64,000 bases of DNA from CAWJLE01 sp963843645 (GCA_963843645.1 CAWJLE010000001.1:310001-374000); one strand, 5' to 3'. Numbered from the stretch's first letter, positions 38,933 to 48,298 are shown. Numbers and translations: made by a program. The notes: generated by a model not told the origin, from the sequence alone.

Positions 38933-40022
38933 TCAGGGACGCTCGGGGACCTCTGGAATCGCGGGCAGCCCGGCGTCCGGCGTCAGATCGCGCAACGTCG
39001 CCTGCATGAGCCGTATCACTTTGTCGAAATCGTTCAGGCTGAGCATCGTCACCATGGAATGCAGGTACCGGCACGGCATGCTGACCACAGCCGAGGGAAT
39101 CCCGCTCTGCGCCAGGTGGATGACGCCCGCGTCGGTCCCGCCCACTCCGGGGCTCTTGAGCTGATAGGGAATCCCTTCCCGGTCCGCAGTCTCGATCAGC
39201 CGATCGACCAGTCCCCTCGCGGCGACCGTCGAGCGGTCGGCGATGCTGATCGCCGGCCCGGCACCCATCCGCGTGATGCGGCTGACGTCCTTCTTCTTCG
39301 GCAGGTCGTCGCAGACGGTCGTCTCCAACACGAAGGCCATCCGGGGGTTGACCGCATAAGCAGCCACTCGCGCGCCGCGCAGGCCCACCTCTTCCTGGAC
39401 GGTGAAGACGGCGTGCAGGTCGAAGGGGTAGTCGCTCTTCAGTAGCTCGATCAGCACGGCGCAGCCGGCGCGATCGTCCAGCGCCTTGCCCATGACCGTG
39501 CGCAGTCCATCCGCGGCCGCATCCAGCTCCTCGAACGCGAAATCGAATGCCACGTAGTCGCCGACGCTAATGACGCCATCGAGCTCGTCCTTGCTGCTCG
39601 CGCCGACATCGATAGCGAGCTGGTCGAAGTCGATGACTCGCCGTGACTCGTCGCGCTCTTGCAGGTGGATCGGCTTGACGCCGATGACGCCCGGGATGCG
39701 GCTCTTGCCCACCAGGACCTGTTTGCCGAGCACCACTCGCGGATCGATGCCACCGACCGGGCTCGAATTCAACATCCCGTTGCCGTCGATCTGCTTGGAC
39801 CATGAAGCCGATCTCGTCCATGTGGGCGGCGATCATCACCCGCCAGGGCTCTTTGCCCGCCCTGGCCCGCCTCGACCGCTTGACCGCGATGAGGTTGCCG
39901 ATGGCATCGACGTGGACCTTGTCGGCCAGATCTTTGACCTCCCGATAGATCAGGTCGCGTACCTCTTGCTCGTTGCCCGACACACCCAGGGCGTCGGAAA
40001 GTGCTTGCAGGAGCACAGTCAT
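38933..40022 (-). CDS. M42 family metallopeptidase, frameshifted
   Basis: Starts at 40022 with MTVLLQALSDALGVSGNEQEV and VMIAAHMDEIGFMVQ; the frame slips near 39795 and continues as NSSPVGGIDPRVVLGKQVLV, ALDDRAGCAVLIELL, VQEEVGLRGARVAAY and SMPCRYLHSMVTML to TGA 38933. His-x-Asp, Asp, Glu-Glu and the last His are all present. It is flanked on both sides by paralogues on the same strand, with gaps of 34 and 60 bases, suggesting tandem duplication and co-transcription. Confidence 0.82.
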
Positions 40023-40056
40023 GCCTCCATTTCACTTACTGCTGAGAACGAAACCG

Positions 40057-41127
40057 CTACGAGGACGATTGGTCCAGAGGCCAGGCGATCTCATCCATGA
40101 AACTGTCGTCCAGGGCGGCGATGAAGAGCGCCAGCAGCCGTCCGGTGCGAGTCACGTCCTTCAGCGAGGCGGTCTCCACCGGCGTATGCATGTTCCGTAT
40201 CGGAATGGATAGCAGGCAGGTCGGCACGCCTTCCCGCGCCACCTGGAGCGCCCAGGCATCGGTCCCGGTCGAGCCCGGCGCGGCTTCCACCGCGTAGGGA
40301 ATCTCCACCGCCTTGGCGACCTCCTCCAGCCTCTTGAGCATGCCGGGATGAATGTTGGGGCCGATGGCCACCACCGGACCCTTGCCCATCGGCACGCTGT
40401 CGCTATCGGACACGCCGGGCTGCTGCCCGAATCCCACGTCGATGGCGATGCCCAGGTCTGGCGCCACGCCGTACGCGCTGGTCGTGGCCCCGCGCAGCCC
40501 CACCTCTTCCTGCGACGTGGCCACCACGTACGCATCCCACGAGTGCTTCAAGCCACTGAGGACGTCCAGGCACACGACCAACGAGGCCACGCCTGCCCGG
40601 TCGTCAAAGGCCTTGCCGGTGACCATGTCGCCGCGCAGCCGCTGATACCGCCGGCGGATCGAGACGAGGTCCCCGACCCGGACCGCCTTCGCCACTTCCG
40701 CCGCCGGCAGTCCCACGTCCACGAACAGCTCGTCACGCGGCACCACCTTCTCACGCTCTTCGGCCGACAGCACGTGCGGCGGGCGGCTCCCGATGACGCC
40801 GGGCAGCTTCCGCCGGCCGTGCACCACCACCGGCTGTCCGAGCAGCACGCGTGCGTCGAATCCGCCCACGGTGGTGAAGTGCAGGAAGCCCTCTTTGACC
40901 TCGGTCACGATCAGGCCGATCTCGTCCAGATGCGCGGCCAGCATGATGCTCCGACGCGGCTCCGGCCCGTGGCCGCGCTTCAGGGCAATCACGCTGCCCA
41001 TCGCGTCCACGCGAACGGCGTCCGCGTGCCGGCGGAACTCGTCGATGACCAGCGAGCGCACTTCATCTTCATAGCCGGATATCCCCACTGCCTCGGACAG
41101 ACGGCCCATCAAGTCTGCTACTTCCAC
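40057..41127 (-). CDS. M42 family metallopeptidase
   Basis: Intact 356-residue member and the first gene after the promoter at 41180-41208. Metal site: MLAAHLDEIGLIV (His and Asp), AFDDRAGVASLV (bridging Asp), SQEEVGLRGATTSAYG (catalytic Glu and Glu ligand), IAIDVGFG (Asp) and PIRNMHTPVETASL (last His). Length and spacing match TET/FrvX/YsdC-type aminopeptidases. It serves as an intact reference for the two frameshifted copies downstream. RBS gaggagaga-like sequence lies before the ATG at 41127. Confidence 0.92.
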   Translation of the reverse strand: MEVADLMGRLSEAVGISGYEDEVRSLVIDEFRRHADAVRVDAMGSVIALKRGHGPEPRRSIMLAAHLDEIGLIVTEVKEGFLHFTTVGGFDARVLLGQPVVVHGRRKLPGVIGSRPPHVLSAEEREKVVPRDELFVDVGLPAAEVAKAVRVGDLVSIRRRYQRLRGDMVTGKAFDDRAGVASLVVCLDVLSGLKHSWDAYVVATSQEEVGLRGATTSAYGVAPDLGIAIDVGFGQQPGVSDSDSVPMGKGPVVAIGPNIHPGMLKRLEEVAKAVEIPYAVEAAPGSTGTDAWALQVAREGVPTCLLSIPIRNMHTPVETASLKDVTRTGRLLALFIAALDDSFMDEIAWPLDQSSS

Positions 41128-41179
41128 GCGTGTCTCTCCTCGAAATGATGCTCACCTGCGGCCATTCAGTTGTGGACGG

Positions 41180-41208
41180 ATTATAATCTCGGCATGGACG
41201 GGAGTCAA
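41180..41208 (-). promoter_or_regulatory. Sigma-70 promoter of the M42 operon
   Basis: Minus strand TTGACT (41208-41203), 17-base spacer, TATAAT (41185-41180). Transcription should start near 41173, 46 bases before the ATG at 41127. Confidence 0.75.
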
Positions 41209-41279
41209 GGGTGGGTTTGGCGGGGGTGCATCCCGGGTTTTGGGCGAGATCGTGGCAGAGACTTCCGGCATTCTGATTT

Positions 41280-41436
41280 GGGCGGGCCGTTGGCCGGACT
41301 TATGTCACCCTGAGGGAGCGTCGTTTGCGACCGAGGGGTCTCGCGCGCCACAACGCACCCCTCTCTCGCGCGCGAGACCCCTCGGTCGCAAACGACGCTC
41401 CCTCAGGGTGACATAAGTCCGGCCAACGGCCCGCCC
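41280..41436. repeat. Giant palindrome, 69-bp perfect arms
   Basis: Left arm 41280-41348 and right arm 41368-41436 are perfectly complementary around a 19-base loop. The core is shared with the palindrome at 27175-27317. Outside the arms, 41224-41245 and 41433-41454 are again complementary with one mismatch, so the original palindrome was longer and its left side later gained about 34 bases (41246-41279). Confidence 0.92.
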
Positions 41437-41500
41437 AAAATCCGGGATGCACCCTTCGGCGGTTGGGGGTGTCCGGATACAACCCCAACCGCCCGCAAAG

Positions 41501-41529
41501 TTGCACTCGGCTGTGGACGAGCGTATAAT
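41501..41529 (+). promoter_or_regulatory. Sigma-70 promoter of the C26 amidotransferase
   Basis: TTGCAC (41501-41506), 17-base spacer, TATAAT (41524-41529). The start of transcription is expected near 41536, 29 bases before ATG 41565. Confidence 0.75.
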
Positions 41530-41564
41530 GGATACACAGTCTCATGTGCGGAGCCACGTGATCC

Positions 41565-42308
41565 ATGCCCAGAAGTTCTACCTTTCCTCGAATTGGGATT
41601 CCCTGCCAGTTCAACGACGAAGCCAATACCCGGCGGCACGTGACGCTGATCAGCCAGAACGCCAGCTACGTGCAGTGCGTGATCGACGCCGGCGGCGTGT
41701 CGCTGCCGATCCCGCCTACGCTGCCGGACGCCATGCTGCGCGAAATATACGAGGACCTGGACGGCCTGCTCCTCGCCGGCGGGGTGGACATGGGCCCGGC
41801 ACTGTACGGCGAGCCGCCGCACGCCCGGCTGGGGCGGCAGGACCCGGCCCGGGACCACGTAGAGTTGGAGCTGACCCGCTGGGCGCTGGCCGATGGGCTG
41901 CCGCTCTTCGGCATCTGCCGCGGCATCCAGATGCTGAACGTGGCCGCGGGCGGCAGTCTGTACCAGGACATATCGTCACAGGTGGAGGGGGCGCTGCAAC
42001 ACCCGAATGGCAAGGCTCCGCGCGATGCCATCACGCACACCGTGCGCGTCACGCCCGGGTCGAAGCTGCACGCCATCCTGGGCGAGGCCGAGGTGGGAGT
42101 GAACAGCCTGCACCACCAGGCCGTGAAGCGGATCGCAGCGGGGTTCATCGTGACCGCTGAGTCGCCGGACGGCCTGGTGGAGGCCATGGAAGGCGTGGAT
42201 CAGCCCTTCTGCCTGGCCGTGCAATGGCACCCCGAGGAGTTGACGGAGTTGCCCGGCATGCGCGCGCTGTTCCGCGCTTTCGTTGAAGCCGCCGGCCGGA
42301 AGAGTTGA
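41565..42308 (+). CDS. Gamma-glutamyl-gamma-aminobutyrate hydrolase-like (peptidase C26)
   Basis: A 247-residue class-I glutamine amidotransferase-like hydrolase. The nucleophile elbow PLFGICRGIQMLNVA has Cys near 118; LLAGGVDMGPALYGE, VNSLHHQAVKRI and LAVQWHPEEL (catalytic His then Glu) are PuuD/C26 family features. Known members cleave gamma-glutamyl bonds, for example in putrescine degradation, but there are no polyamine genes nearby, so the substrate is open. Monocistronic: its own promoter upstream and a regulated promoter downstream. Confidence 0.88.
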   Translation: MPRSSTFPRIGIPCQFNDEANTRRHVTLISQNASYVQCVIDAGGVSLPIPPTLPDAMLREIYEDLDGLLLAGGVDMGPALYGEPPHARLGRQDPARDHVELELTRWALADGLPLFGICRGIQMLNVAAGGSLYQDISSQVEGALQHPNGKAPRDAITHTVRVTPGSKLHAILGEAEVGVNSLHHQAVKRIAAGFIVTAESPDGLVEAMEGVDQPFCLAVQWHPEELTELPGMRALFRAFVEAAGRKS

Positions 42309-42314
42309 GTTTTC

Positions 42315-42380
42315 TCCACCAAATCTCTACCCTTTTTTAACCATCTCTCCACCGGTTGTTTACGTTAGTCATGGTATAGT
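42315..42380 (+). promoter_or_regulatory. Operator of five 11-bp direct repeats with -10 box
   Basis: 11-mers start at 42315 (TCCACC), 42326 (TCTACC), 42337 (TTAACC), 42348 (TCCACC) and 42359 (TTTACG); the -10 box TATAGT is at 42375-42380, 16 bases after the last repeat start. It is the clearest of the three arrays in this window and drives the receiver/P-type ATPase pair. Confidence 0.7.
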
Positions 42381-42428
42381 GAGGGTATCCCTTGCAGTAA
42401 ACGATCGGACTCGCGCTGACGCCATGGG

Positions 42429-42838
42429 TTGGGGGGTGCTTTGGAAACACCGGAAATCAAAATTCTGGTCATCGAAGATCACAAGCCATTTCGGGACATC
42501 CTCGTCAAGGTACTGAGCCTGAGCCATTACCACGTCATCCCGGTTGAGTTGGGCACCACCGGATTGGAGGCCGCCAGGATTCACAAGCCCGACGTTATCT
42601 TGCTGGACCTCATGATGCCGGGCATGGACGGTTACGAAACGTGCCGGCGATTGCGGGCTCCCCTGATACGAGTGAGACGCCGATCATCGTGCTGACGGCG
42701 CTCGCGGGCGAAGAAATCGACGCCAGAGCGCGTGACGCAGGCGCCGACGTCTGCCTCACCAAGCCGTGCTCCATCGCGGACCTCGAGAAGGTCATTCAAG
42801 AGCAACTGCAACTCCGCCGCGATGGCAGCACCCACTGA
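42429..42838 (+). CDS. Single-domain response regulator, frameshifted
   Basis: A receiver domain of about 135 residues without an output domain. The frame from TTG 42429 (TTG 42441 is the alternative) gives ILVIEDHKPFRDILVKVL and VILLDLMMPGMDGYETC with the phospho-acceptor Asp; near 42655-42665 a base is lost and the other frame gives TSETPIIVLTALAGEEID and ADVCLTKPCSIADLE (switch Thr and Lys), ending at TGA 42838. The ATG of the P-type ATPase lies inside its last codons, so both are translated together. A CheY-like protein bound to an ion pump's synthesis is unusual; its output target is unknown. Confidence 0.78.
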
Positions 42839-45315
42839 GATACGGGGCCTCTCCCAAGAAGAGGTCCTGGCGCGCCGAGCGCGCGGCCAGGGAAATGACG
42901 TTCAGCTCCAAACCAGCCGCTCCTACTTCCAGATCATCCGCGAGAACGTTTTCTCCTTCATCAACAACGTCCTGTTCGGCCTCGGCATCGCTCTGACTCT
43001 GCTGGGCCGCTATTCCGACGCCTTCATGTCGGTCGGGGTCGTCTTCGTCAACACGCTCGTCAGCGTCATCCAGGAAGTGCGCGCCAAGCGCGTGCTGGAC
43101 CAGATCGCGCTGCTGACCCGGCCCAAAGCGACGGTGATCCGCGACGGCCAGGAACAGACCATCGACCCTGCCGAGCTCGTTCTGGGTGACGTCCTGGTGC
43201 TGCACCCCGGCGACCAGGTCGTCGTCGACGGGCAGATCGTCGGCGGCGGGCGGGTGGACGTCGACGAATCGCTTTTGACCGGCGAGCCCGACCTCGTCCC
43301 CAAGCGGGCCGGCGACCAGGTGTTCTCGGGCAGCTTCTGCGTGGCCGGCCAGGCCCTGTACGAGGCCGAGAAAGTAGGCGTCGACAGCTTCGCCATGAAG
43401 CTGACCTCCGGCGCACAGGCCTTCCGCCGCGTGTATACCCCCCTGCAACAGGAAATCAACCTGGTCATCCGCATCATTTTGCTGATCGCGGTGTACTTCG
43501 AGCTGCTTCTCATCATGCGTTCCCTGTCGAACCGGCTGGGCATCGTCGAAAGCGTGCGCATGTCGACGGTCATCATCGGCCTGGTGCCGAACGCCCTGTT
43601 CCTGGCGCTGGCCCTGGCTTACGCCATGGGCGCGGTGCGCATGGTCCGGCAGGGCGCCCTGGTCCAGCAGGCCAATGCGGTCGAATCGCTGAGCAACGTC
43701 GACGTGCTGTGCATGGACAAGACCGGCACGATTACGACCAATCGCCTGAAGCTGAACTCGGTGCTCCCGTTCGGCCGGTCCGAGGCCGAGGTCCGCTGCA
43801 TGCTGGGCGACTACGTGGCCAGCACGACCGGCCGCAATCGCACCAGCGACGCCCTGGCTGAAACGTGCGCGGGACAGGCGCGCGCCGTGCGGGAGGAAGT
43901 GCTGTTCTCGTCCCAGCGCAAATGGAGCGCGCTCGCCCTCGACGATCCGGCGCTCCCCGGCGTCTACGTGCTCGGCGCGCCGGAAATGCTCCTCCCCGCA
44001 CTGCAGCCGGGCTTCGATCTCGAACCGCAGATCGCCGAATGGACCGCGCGCGGACAGCGCGTGCTGCTGTTCGCGCATCGGCCCGACGCGGTGCCGCTGA
44101 CGGACGCCGCCGGAAAGCCGCAGTTGCCGGACGGCTTCGCGCCCGTGGCGATCCTGAGCCTGGACGACGAGCTGCGGCCCGAAGCGAAAGCCACGTTCGC
44201 CGGCTTTGCGCAGGCCGGCATCAGGTTCAAGATCATCTCCGGCGACAACCCGCAGACCGTCGCCGCGCTGGCGCCGGCAAGCCGGCCTGGGGCCCGACCT
44301 GCAGACCGCGACAGGCGCGGAGCTGGCCGAGATGGACCGCGCCGGCTTCGCCCGGGCCGCCGAAGACATCACGGTGTTCGGACGCATCAGCCCACAGCAG
44401 AAGGAAAGCCTGGTCGAAGCGCTGCAACATCGCGGCCACTACGTGGCCATGATCGGCGACGGCGTGAACGACGTTCTCTCTCTCAAGAAAGCCAATCTGG
44501 GGATCTCGGTTCAGAGCGGCAGCCAGATGGCCCGCAGCGTCGCAGACATCATCCTGCTGAACGACTCGTTTGCTTCACTGCCCTACGCCTTCCGCGAGGG
44601 GCAGCGCATTCTCAACGGCATGCAGGACATCCTGAAGCTCTTCCTCACCCGCGTCCTGGTCGTCGCTCTATTGATTATGTCTATTCAGGTGGCAGGAAGC
44701 TTCCCGTTCACTCCGAAGAATGCTTCGCTGCTGGCCCTGCTGACCGTCGGCATTCCGACGATCGCCCTGGCCGCCTGGGCGAAGAGCGGACCGATCCGGC
44801 GCGACGGCCTGGTGCGGGCCTTGTTGCACTTCGTGCTGCCCGCCGCCCTGACCCTCAGCTTGCTGGCGCTGGGCGTCTACATGGTCTATTACATTCCAAC
44901 GTTCAGGGCCATCCTGCTGCAAGGCTCGGTGGCGGCCTCGCGGCAAGCGGCGGCAGGCGCGCTGCCGGTGGCCCGCAGCGCGCTGACCAGCGTCACCGTG
45001 CTCGGCGGCCTGATGCTCATCCCGTTCGCCGAGCCGCCGGTGAAGCTCCTGGCAGGCGGCGGACGTTTCAGACGCGACTGGCGACCCACCATCCTCGCCG
45101 CGGTCCTGCTCGTCGTCTACCTGGTCATCCTCGAGGTCCCGCCGCTGCTCACCTTCTTCGAGCTGGTGGAACTGCCCGATTACCAGTATGGGCTCATCTT
45201 CCTGGCGGCTCTCGTCTGGGCCGCCATTCTGCGCTGGGTGTGGCGCAAGCGCCTGCTGGACCGGTTCCTCGGTCTCGACATGCGCCCCCTGTACAAGCCC
45301 GCGGACCGCTGCTGA
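42822..45315 (+). CDS. P-type cation ATPase (CtpE-like), frameshifted
   Basis: About 830 residues. ATG 42822 overlaps the receiver gene by 17 bases. Order of parts: cytoplasmic N-terminus; TM1-2 (ENVFSFINNVLFGLGIALTL); actuator domain with DESLLTGEPDLVPKRAG; TM3-4 with IIGLVPNALFLALALAYAMG; phosphorylation site LCMDKTGTITTN (Asp near 299); hinge MIGDGVNDVLSLKKANLGIS; six C-terminal helices. A one-base slip near 44270 precedes RQAGLGPDLQTATGAEL. The domain plan and N-terminus resemble mycobacterial CtpE (calcium uptake), while heavy-metal CPx and HMA signatures are missing. The transported ion is inferred, not shown. It is driven by the 11-bp repeat promoter. Confidence 0.82.
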
Positions 45316-45323
45316 TCCTTCCC

Positions 45324-45377
45324 TTAACACCTCCTTTACCTCCCATTAAAGTCGGGTTAACACGCCCGCCGTATAAT
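45324..45377 (+). promoter_or_regulatory. Operator of four 11-bp direct repeats with -10 box
   Basis: 11-mers start at 45324 (TTAACA), 45335 (TTTACC), 45346 (TTAAAG) and 45357 (TTAACA); TATAAT is at 45372-45377, exactly 15 bases after the last repeat start. No -35 box is seen, as expected for an activator-dependent PhoB-type promoter. It controls the metallophosphoesterase at 45416. Confidence 0.7.
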
Positions 45378-45415
45378 TAAGTCGACGACAAGTATCGACT
45401 CGAAGGAGGAGCGCC

Positions 45416-46096
45416 ATGCGGATCGCAGTCTTCTCTGATGTGCATGCAAATATCCAGGCCCTGGAGGCCGTGCTGGCGGACATCGACGCCCAATCCATGG
45501 ATCGGGTCATCTGCCTGGGAGACCTGGTCGGATACGGAGACTCGCCCAACGAGGTGGTCGAGCTGGTCCGCTACAGGGGTATCGCCACGATCATGGGCAA
45601 CTACGACGACGCCGTGGGCTACGAGCGCGACGACTGTGGCTGCGCCTACACCAGCCTGTCCGAGAAGGCGCACGGCCACGAGGAGCTGATGCGAACGCGG
45701 CGGACGGTCACTGAAGCGAACAGGGCCTTCCTGCGCCAGCTGCCGCTGCACCTGCGCCATCACGTCAACGGCAAGACGATCAGCTTCGTGCACGGCAGTC
45801 CCCGGCGAATCAACGAATACCTGTACGAGGATCGCCCTTCGGCGGCCTTCGACCGGGTGCTCGACGTCGCCGAGGCGGACATCCTGGTGTGCGGCCACAC
45901 GCACCTGCCGTTCCATCGCGTGATCGGCAAGCGCCACGTCGTGAACGTCGGCAGCGCGGGCCGGCCCAAGACGATCGACGTTCGGGCCTGCTACGCGGTG
46001 CTGGATTTCAGCGACGGCTTCAAGGTGGAGTTCCGATTGATCGACTATGCGCGTCGGACCGCGGCGACGCTCGCGCCCGAGCTGACGGCGGCCTGA
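45416..46096 (+). CDS. Metallophosphoesterase (YfcE/MJ0936-like)
   Basis: A 226-residue calcineurin-like phosphoesterase with all five metal motifs: FSDVHANIQAL (residues 6-16), ICLGDLVGYGDSP (about 38), TIMGNYDDAVG (about 61), ISFVHGSPRRINEYL (about 123) and VCGHTHLPFH (about 161). DxH, GDxxxxG, GNxD and GHTH are complete, predicting a dinuclear-metal phosphodiesterase or phosphatase. RBS aaggagg lies 7 bases before ATG 45416. The promoter has the PhoB-like repeat array, consistent with, but not proof of, control by phosphate supply. A strong terminator hairpin follows. Confidence 0.9.
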   Translation: MRIAVFSDVHANIQALEAVLADIDAQSMDRVICLGDLVGYGDSPNEVVELVRYRGIATIMGNYDDAVGYERDDCGCAYTSLSEKAHGHEELMRTRRTVTEANRAFLRQLPLHLRHHVNGKTISFVHGSPRRINEYLYEDRPSAAFDRVLDVAEADILVCGHTHLPFHRVIGKRHVVNVGSAGRPKTIDVRACYAVLDFSDGFKVEFRLIDYARRTAATLAPELTAA

Positions 46097-46129
46097 CGAG
46101 CGGTGTCGGGAGCACGAGACGCGCGGGAC

Positions 46130-46187
46130 AAAAACGACTCCTCGCCGGCCCGGCAGGTGACTGCCGTGGTCGCGAGGAGTCGTTTTT
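46130..46187. terminator. Bidirectional intrinsic terminator
   Basis: AAAAACGACTCCTCGC (46130-46145) pairs perfectly with GCGAGGAGTCGTTTTT (46172-46187) around a 26-base loop that has its own small stem. The T run follows the metallophosphoesterase gene by 85 bases; the reverse strand also ends in T's. Confidence 0.85.
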
Positions 46188-46372
46188 CGTGTTCTTCGCG
46201 CTCTTCGCACGTTTGGTGGTCGAAAGACCGATGATATGGGAACAGACGCCGGTTCCATCGGCCGCGCGCCTGGCGGCTGAAGCCGCGGCTGCCTTTACGA
46301 AGCCCGCCTTCGCGGGCTAACGACCCGGATAACCAGGGCCGCATCTCCAGGCGACTGGCCTCTGTTCTTAGC

Positions 46373-46455
46373 CTGCGGAGGCAGGCTTTGCCGCATTTAG
46401 CCGCAAACCGATAGTGCTGCGCACGATTTCCAATCGCCGGGACGAGCGCAACAAT
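46373..46455 (+). repeat. Solo copy of the 86-bp repeat
   Basis: 83 bases matching the right-hand arm of the IS110-flanking repeat (52934-53019), with differences only near the CCGC(CCA/ATT)TAG position and one earlier base. It lies 4.5 kb away and has no transposase, so the repeat is an independent family. Confidence 0.85.
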
Positions 46456-46491
46456 GGGATGCGATGGCCCAGGATCCGCGGCCCCAAACCC

Positions 46492-46524
46492 AGACTTCCG
46501 AAGTTCTGAAAACTTCGGAAGTCT
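46492..46524. repeat. TTCCGAA hairpin
   Basis: Arms AGACTTCCGAAGTT (46492-46505) and complement (46511-46524), loop of five, 51 bases beyond the pgk stop on the minus strand. Confidence 0.85.
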
Positions 46525-46575
46525 TGCGGTGCGTCTGCGTCTGTATGCCGGGCTCGCCCGGTCGGAAGTCTCGGT

Positions 46576-47748
46576 CTAGCGGTCGTTCAAGGCCGCTACG
46601 CCGGGCAGCACCTTGCCCTCCAGGAACTCGAGGCTGGCACCGCCGCCGGTGGAGATGTGCGTCATCTTGTCGGCGAGGCCTGCCTGCTCGACCGCGGCCG
46701 CGGAGTCACCGCCGCCAATGATCGTGGTGGCCTGCAGGTGCGCCAGCGTCTCGGCCAGTGCAAACGTCCCCTTGGCGAACACGGGGAATTCGAAGACGCC
46801 CATCGGCCCGTTCCAGACGACCGTCTTGGCCGGGCGCAGCGCCTCCTCGAACAGGGCGATGGTCTCGGGGCCAATGTCCAGAATGCGCCAGCCCGCCGGC
46901 ACGGCATCGACCTTGACTACCTTCCGCTGCGCGTCGTTGGCGAACTTGTCGGCGATCACCGCATCGACGGGCAGCATCAGCTTGCTGCCACCGCGCTTGA
47001 TCAGCTCACGCGCGGTGTCGACGCTCTCCGCTTCCACCAGCGAATCGCCCATCTCGTAGCCGCTGGCTTTGAGGAACGTGTTGGCCATGCCGCCGCCGAT
47101 CAGGAGCGCATCCACCTTGCCGAGCAGGTTGTCGATCACGGCGATCTTGTCCGAGATCTTGGCCCCGCCCAAAATGGCCGCGAACGGCCGATCCGGACTC
47201 TCCAGCGCCTTGCCCAGGAAGTCCAGCTCCTTCTGCATCAGGAAGCCGGCTGCGGCCGGCAAGTACTTCGTCACGCCTTCCGTGGACGCGTGGGCGCGGT
47301 GCGCGGCGCCGAACGCATCGTCCACGTACAGCTCAGCCAGGTCCGCCAGCTGCCGGGCGAAGGCCGGATCGTTCTTCTCTTCCTCCGGGTCAAAGCGCAG
47401 GTTCTCCAGCAGCACCACCTGACCGGGCCCGGTGGCGTCCACCGCCTGCTGCGCCTCCGGCCCGATGCAGTCCTTCGCCATGGCGACCGGCCGGCCCAAC
47501 AGTTCGGACAGCCGCGCCGCCGCAGGGGCCAGCGTGAATTCGGGATTCACCTTGCCTTTCGGCCGGCCCAGGTGCGACATGAGGACCACCCGCGCGTCGT
47601 GCTGGATCAGGTAACGAATGGTGGGCAGCGCCGCCACGATGCGGGTATCGTCTGCCACCTGGCCCTCCTTCAGCGGGACGTTGAAGTCCACTCGCACGAG
47701 GACACGTTTGTTCTCGACGTCGAGATCGGTGATGGTTTTCTTGTTCAT
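46576..47748 (-). CDS. pgk: Phosphoglycerate kinase
   Basis: A 390-residue glycolytic kinase. RVLVRVDFNVPLKEGQVADD (substrate-binding loop, residues about 15-34), SHLGRPKGK, LLENLRFDPEEEKNDPAF, DAFGAAHRAHAST, AILGGAKISDKI, GGGMANTF, VWNGPMGVFE and the C-terminal GGGDSAAAVEQAG plus STGGGASLEFLEG are all intact. It interconverts 1,3-bisphosphoglycerate + ADP and 3-phosphoglycerate + ATP. Start ATG 47748 with gaggt 7 bases upstream; upstream in-frame codons are ignored. It follows ssb by 41 bases on the same strand, so the two may be co-transcribed, an unusual pairing. Confidence 0.97.
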   Translation of the reverse strand: MNKKTITDLDVENKRVLVRVDFNVPLKEGQVADDTRIVAALPTIRYLIQHDARVVLMSHLGRPKGKVNPEFTLAPAAARLSELLGRPVAMAKDCIGPEAQQAVDATGPGQVVLLENLRFDPEEEKNDPAFARQLADLAELYVDDAFGAAHRAHASTEGVTKYLPAAAGFLMQKELDFLGKALESPDRPFAAILGGAKISDKIAVIDNLLGKVDALLIGGGMANTFLKASGYEMGDSLVEAESVDTARELIKRGGSKLMLPVDAVIADKFANDAQRKVVKVDAVPAGWRILDIGPETIALFEEALRPAKTVVWNGPMGVFEFPVFAKGTFALAETLAHLQATTIIGGGDSAAAVEQAGLADKMTHISTGGGASLEFLEGKVLPGVAALNDR

Positions 47749-47789
47749 GGTGTCATACCTCGATGATGTCCGCAATCGCCAGGGGCTGA

Positions 47790-48204
47790 TTAGAACGGAA
47801 TAGAGTCTTCATCGACGAGTCCGGGCGGGATGTCGCTCTCACCACCCATGCCGCCGGCGCCACCCTCGCCGCGCCCGCCGACGAATCGCACGCTGCGAGC
47901 CGTCACTTCCAGAGAGGCGGCCGCCTCGCCGGAGTCCTTTCTCGTGTAGGCGCTGGCCTGAATGCGATCGGCTTCCACGAGAACCATGCGTCCCTTGCGC
48001 AGGTATTCATTGCACATCTCGGCCTGCTTGCCCCAGACGGAGACGCGGAACCAGCGTCGTTTCTTCTTTGGGCTCGTTGGTTTCACGATCGGTCCAGCGT
48101 CGATTCGTGGCCACGCTGAACTGGGTCACCGGCTGGCCGGAAGGCGTGTAGCGCATTTCGGGGTCTCGGCCCAAATTTCCGACGATAATGAGCTTACAGA
48201 ACAT
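47790..48204 (-). CDS. ssb: Single-stranded DNA-binding protein, frameshifted
   Basis: The OB-fold start MFCKLIIVGNLGRDPEMRYT and QFSVATNRRW is followed by a slip near 48053; the other frame gives WFRVSVWGKQAEMCNEYLRK, RMVLVEADRIQASAY and a Gly-rich linker to the acidic tip DEDSIPF at the very C-terminus, the protein-interaction motif of SSB. Total about 137 residues. It binds ssDNA during replication and repair. An essential gene that looks broken by one base is strong evidence that this slip is a consensus error. It has its own sigma-70 promoter and a ggaaagga RBS. Confidence 0.9.
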
Positions 48205-48269
48205 TGTTGGGACTCCTTTCCCGGGCGGACGATCTGATTGTGGCAGGTAAAGGTGGGTTCATCGACGGC

Positions 48270-48298
48270 ATACTACCCAAAATCCATGGCTTTGTCAA
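48270..48298 (-). promoter_or_regulatory. Sigma-70 promoter of ssb-pgk
   Basis: Minus strand TTGACA (48298-48293), 17-base spacer, TAGTAT (48275-48270). Expected transcription start is near 48263, about 59 bases before the ssb ATG at 48204. Confidence 0.75.

Larger units (their letters stand above)
41128..41564. other. Intergenic region with divergent promoters and giant palindrome
   Basis: 437 bases between the M42 operon and the C26 amidotransferase. It contains the minus-strand promoter at 41180-41208, the palindrome at 41280-41436 with extra outer matching sequence, and the plus-strand promoter at 41501-41529. No gene is seen. Confidence 0.75.
46097..46575. other. Intergenic region with terminator and three repeat types
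   Basis: 479 bases between convergent genes. In order: intrinsic terminator (46130-46187), GC-rich short hairpins such as AGCCCGCCTTCGCGGGCT (46300-46319), a solo copy of the 86-bp repeat (46373-46455) and a TTCCGAA hairpin (46492-46524). No gene is seen. Confidence 0.75.
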
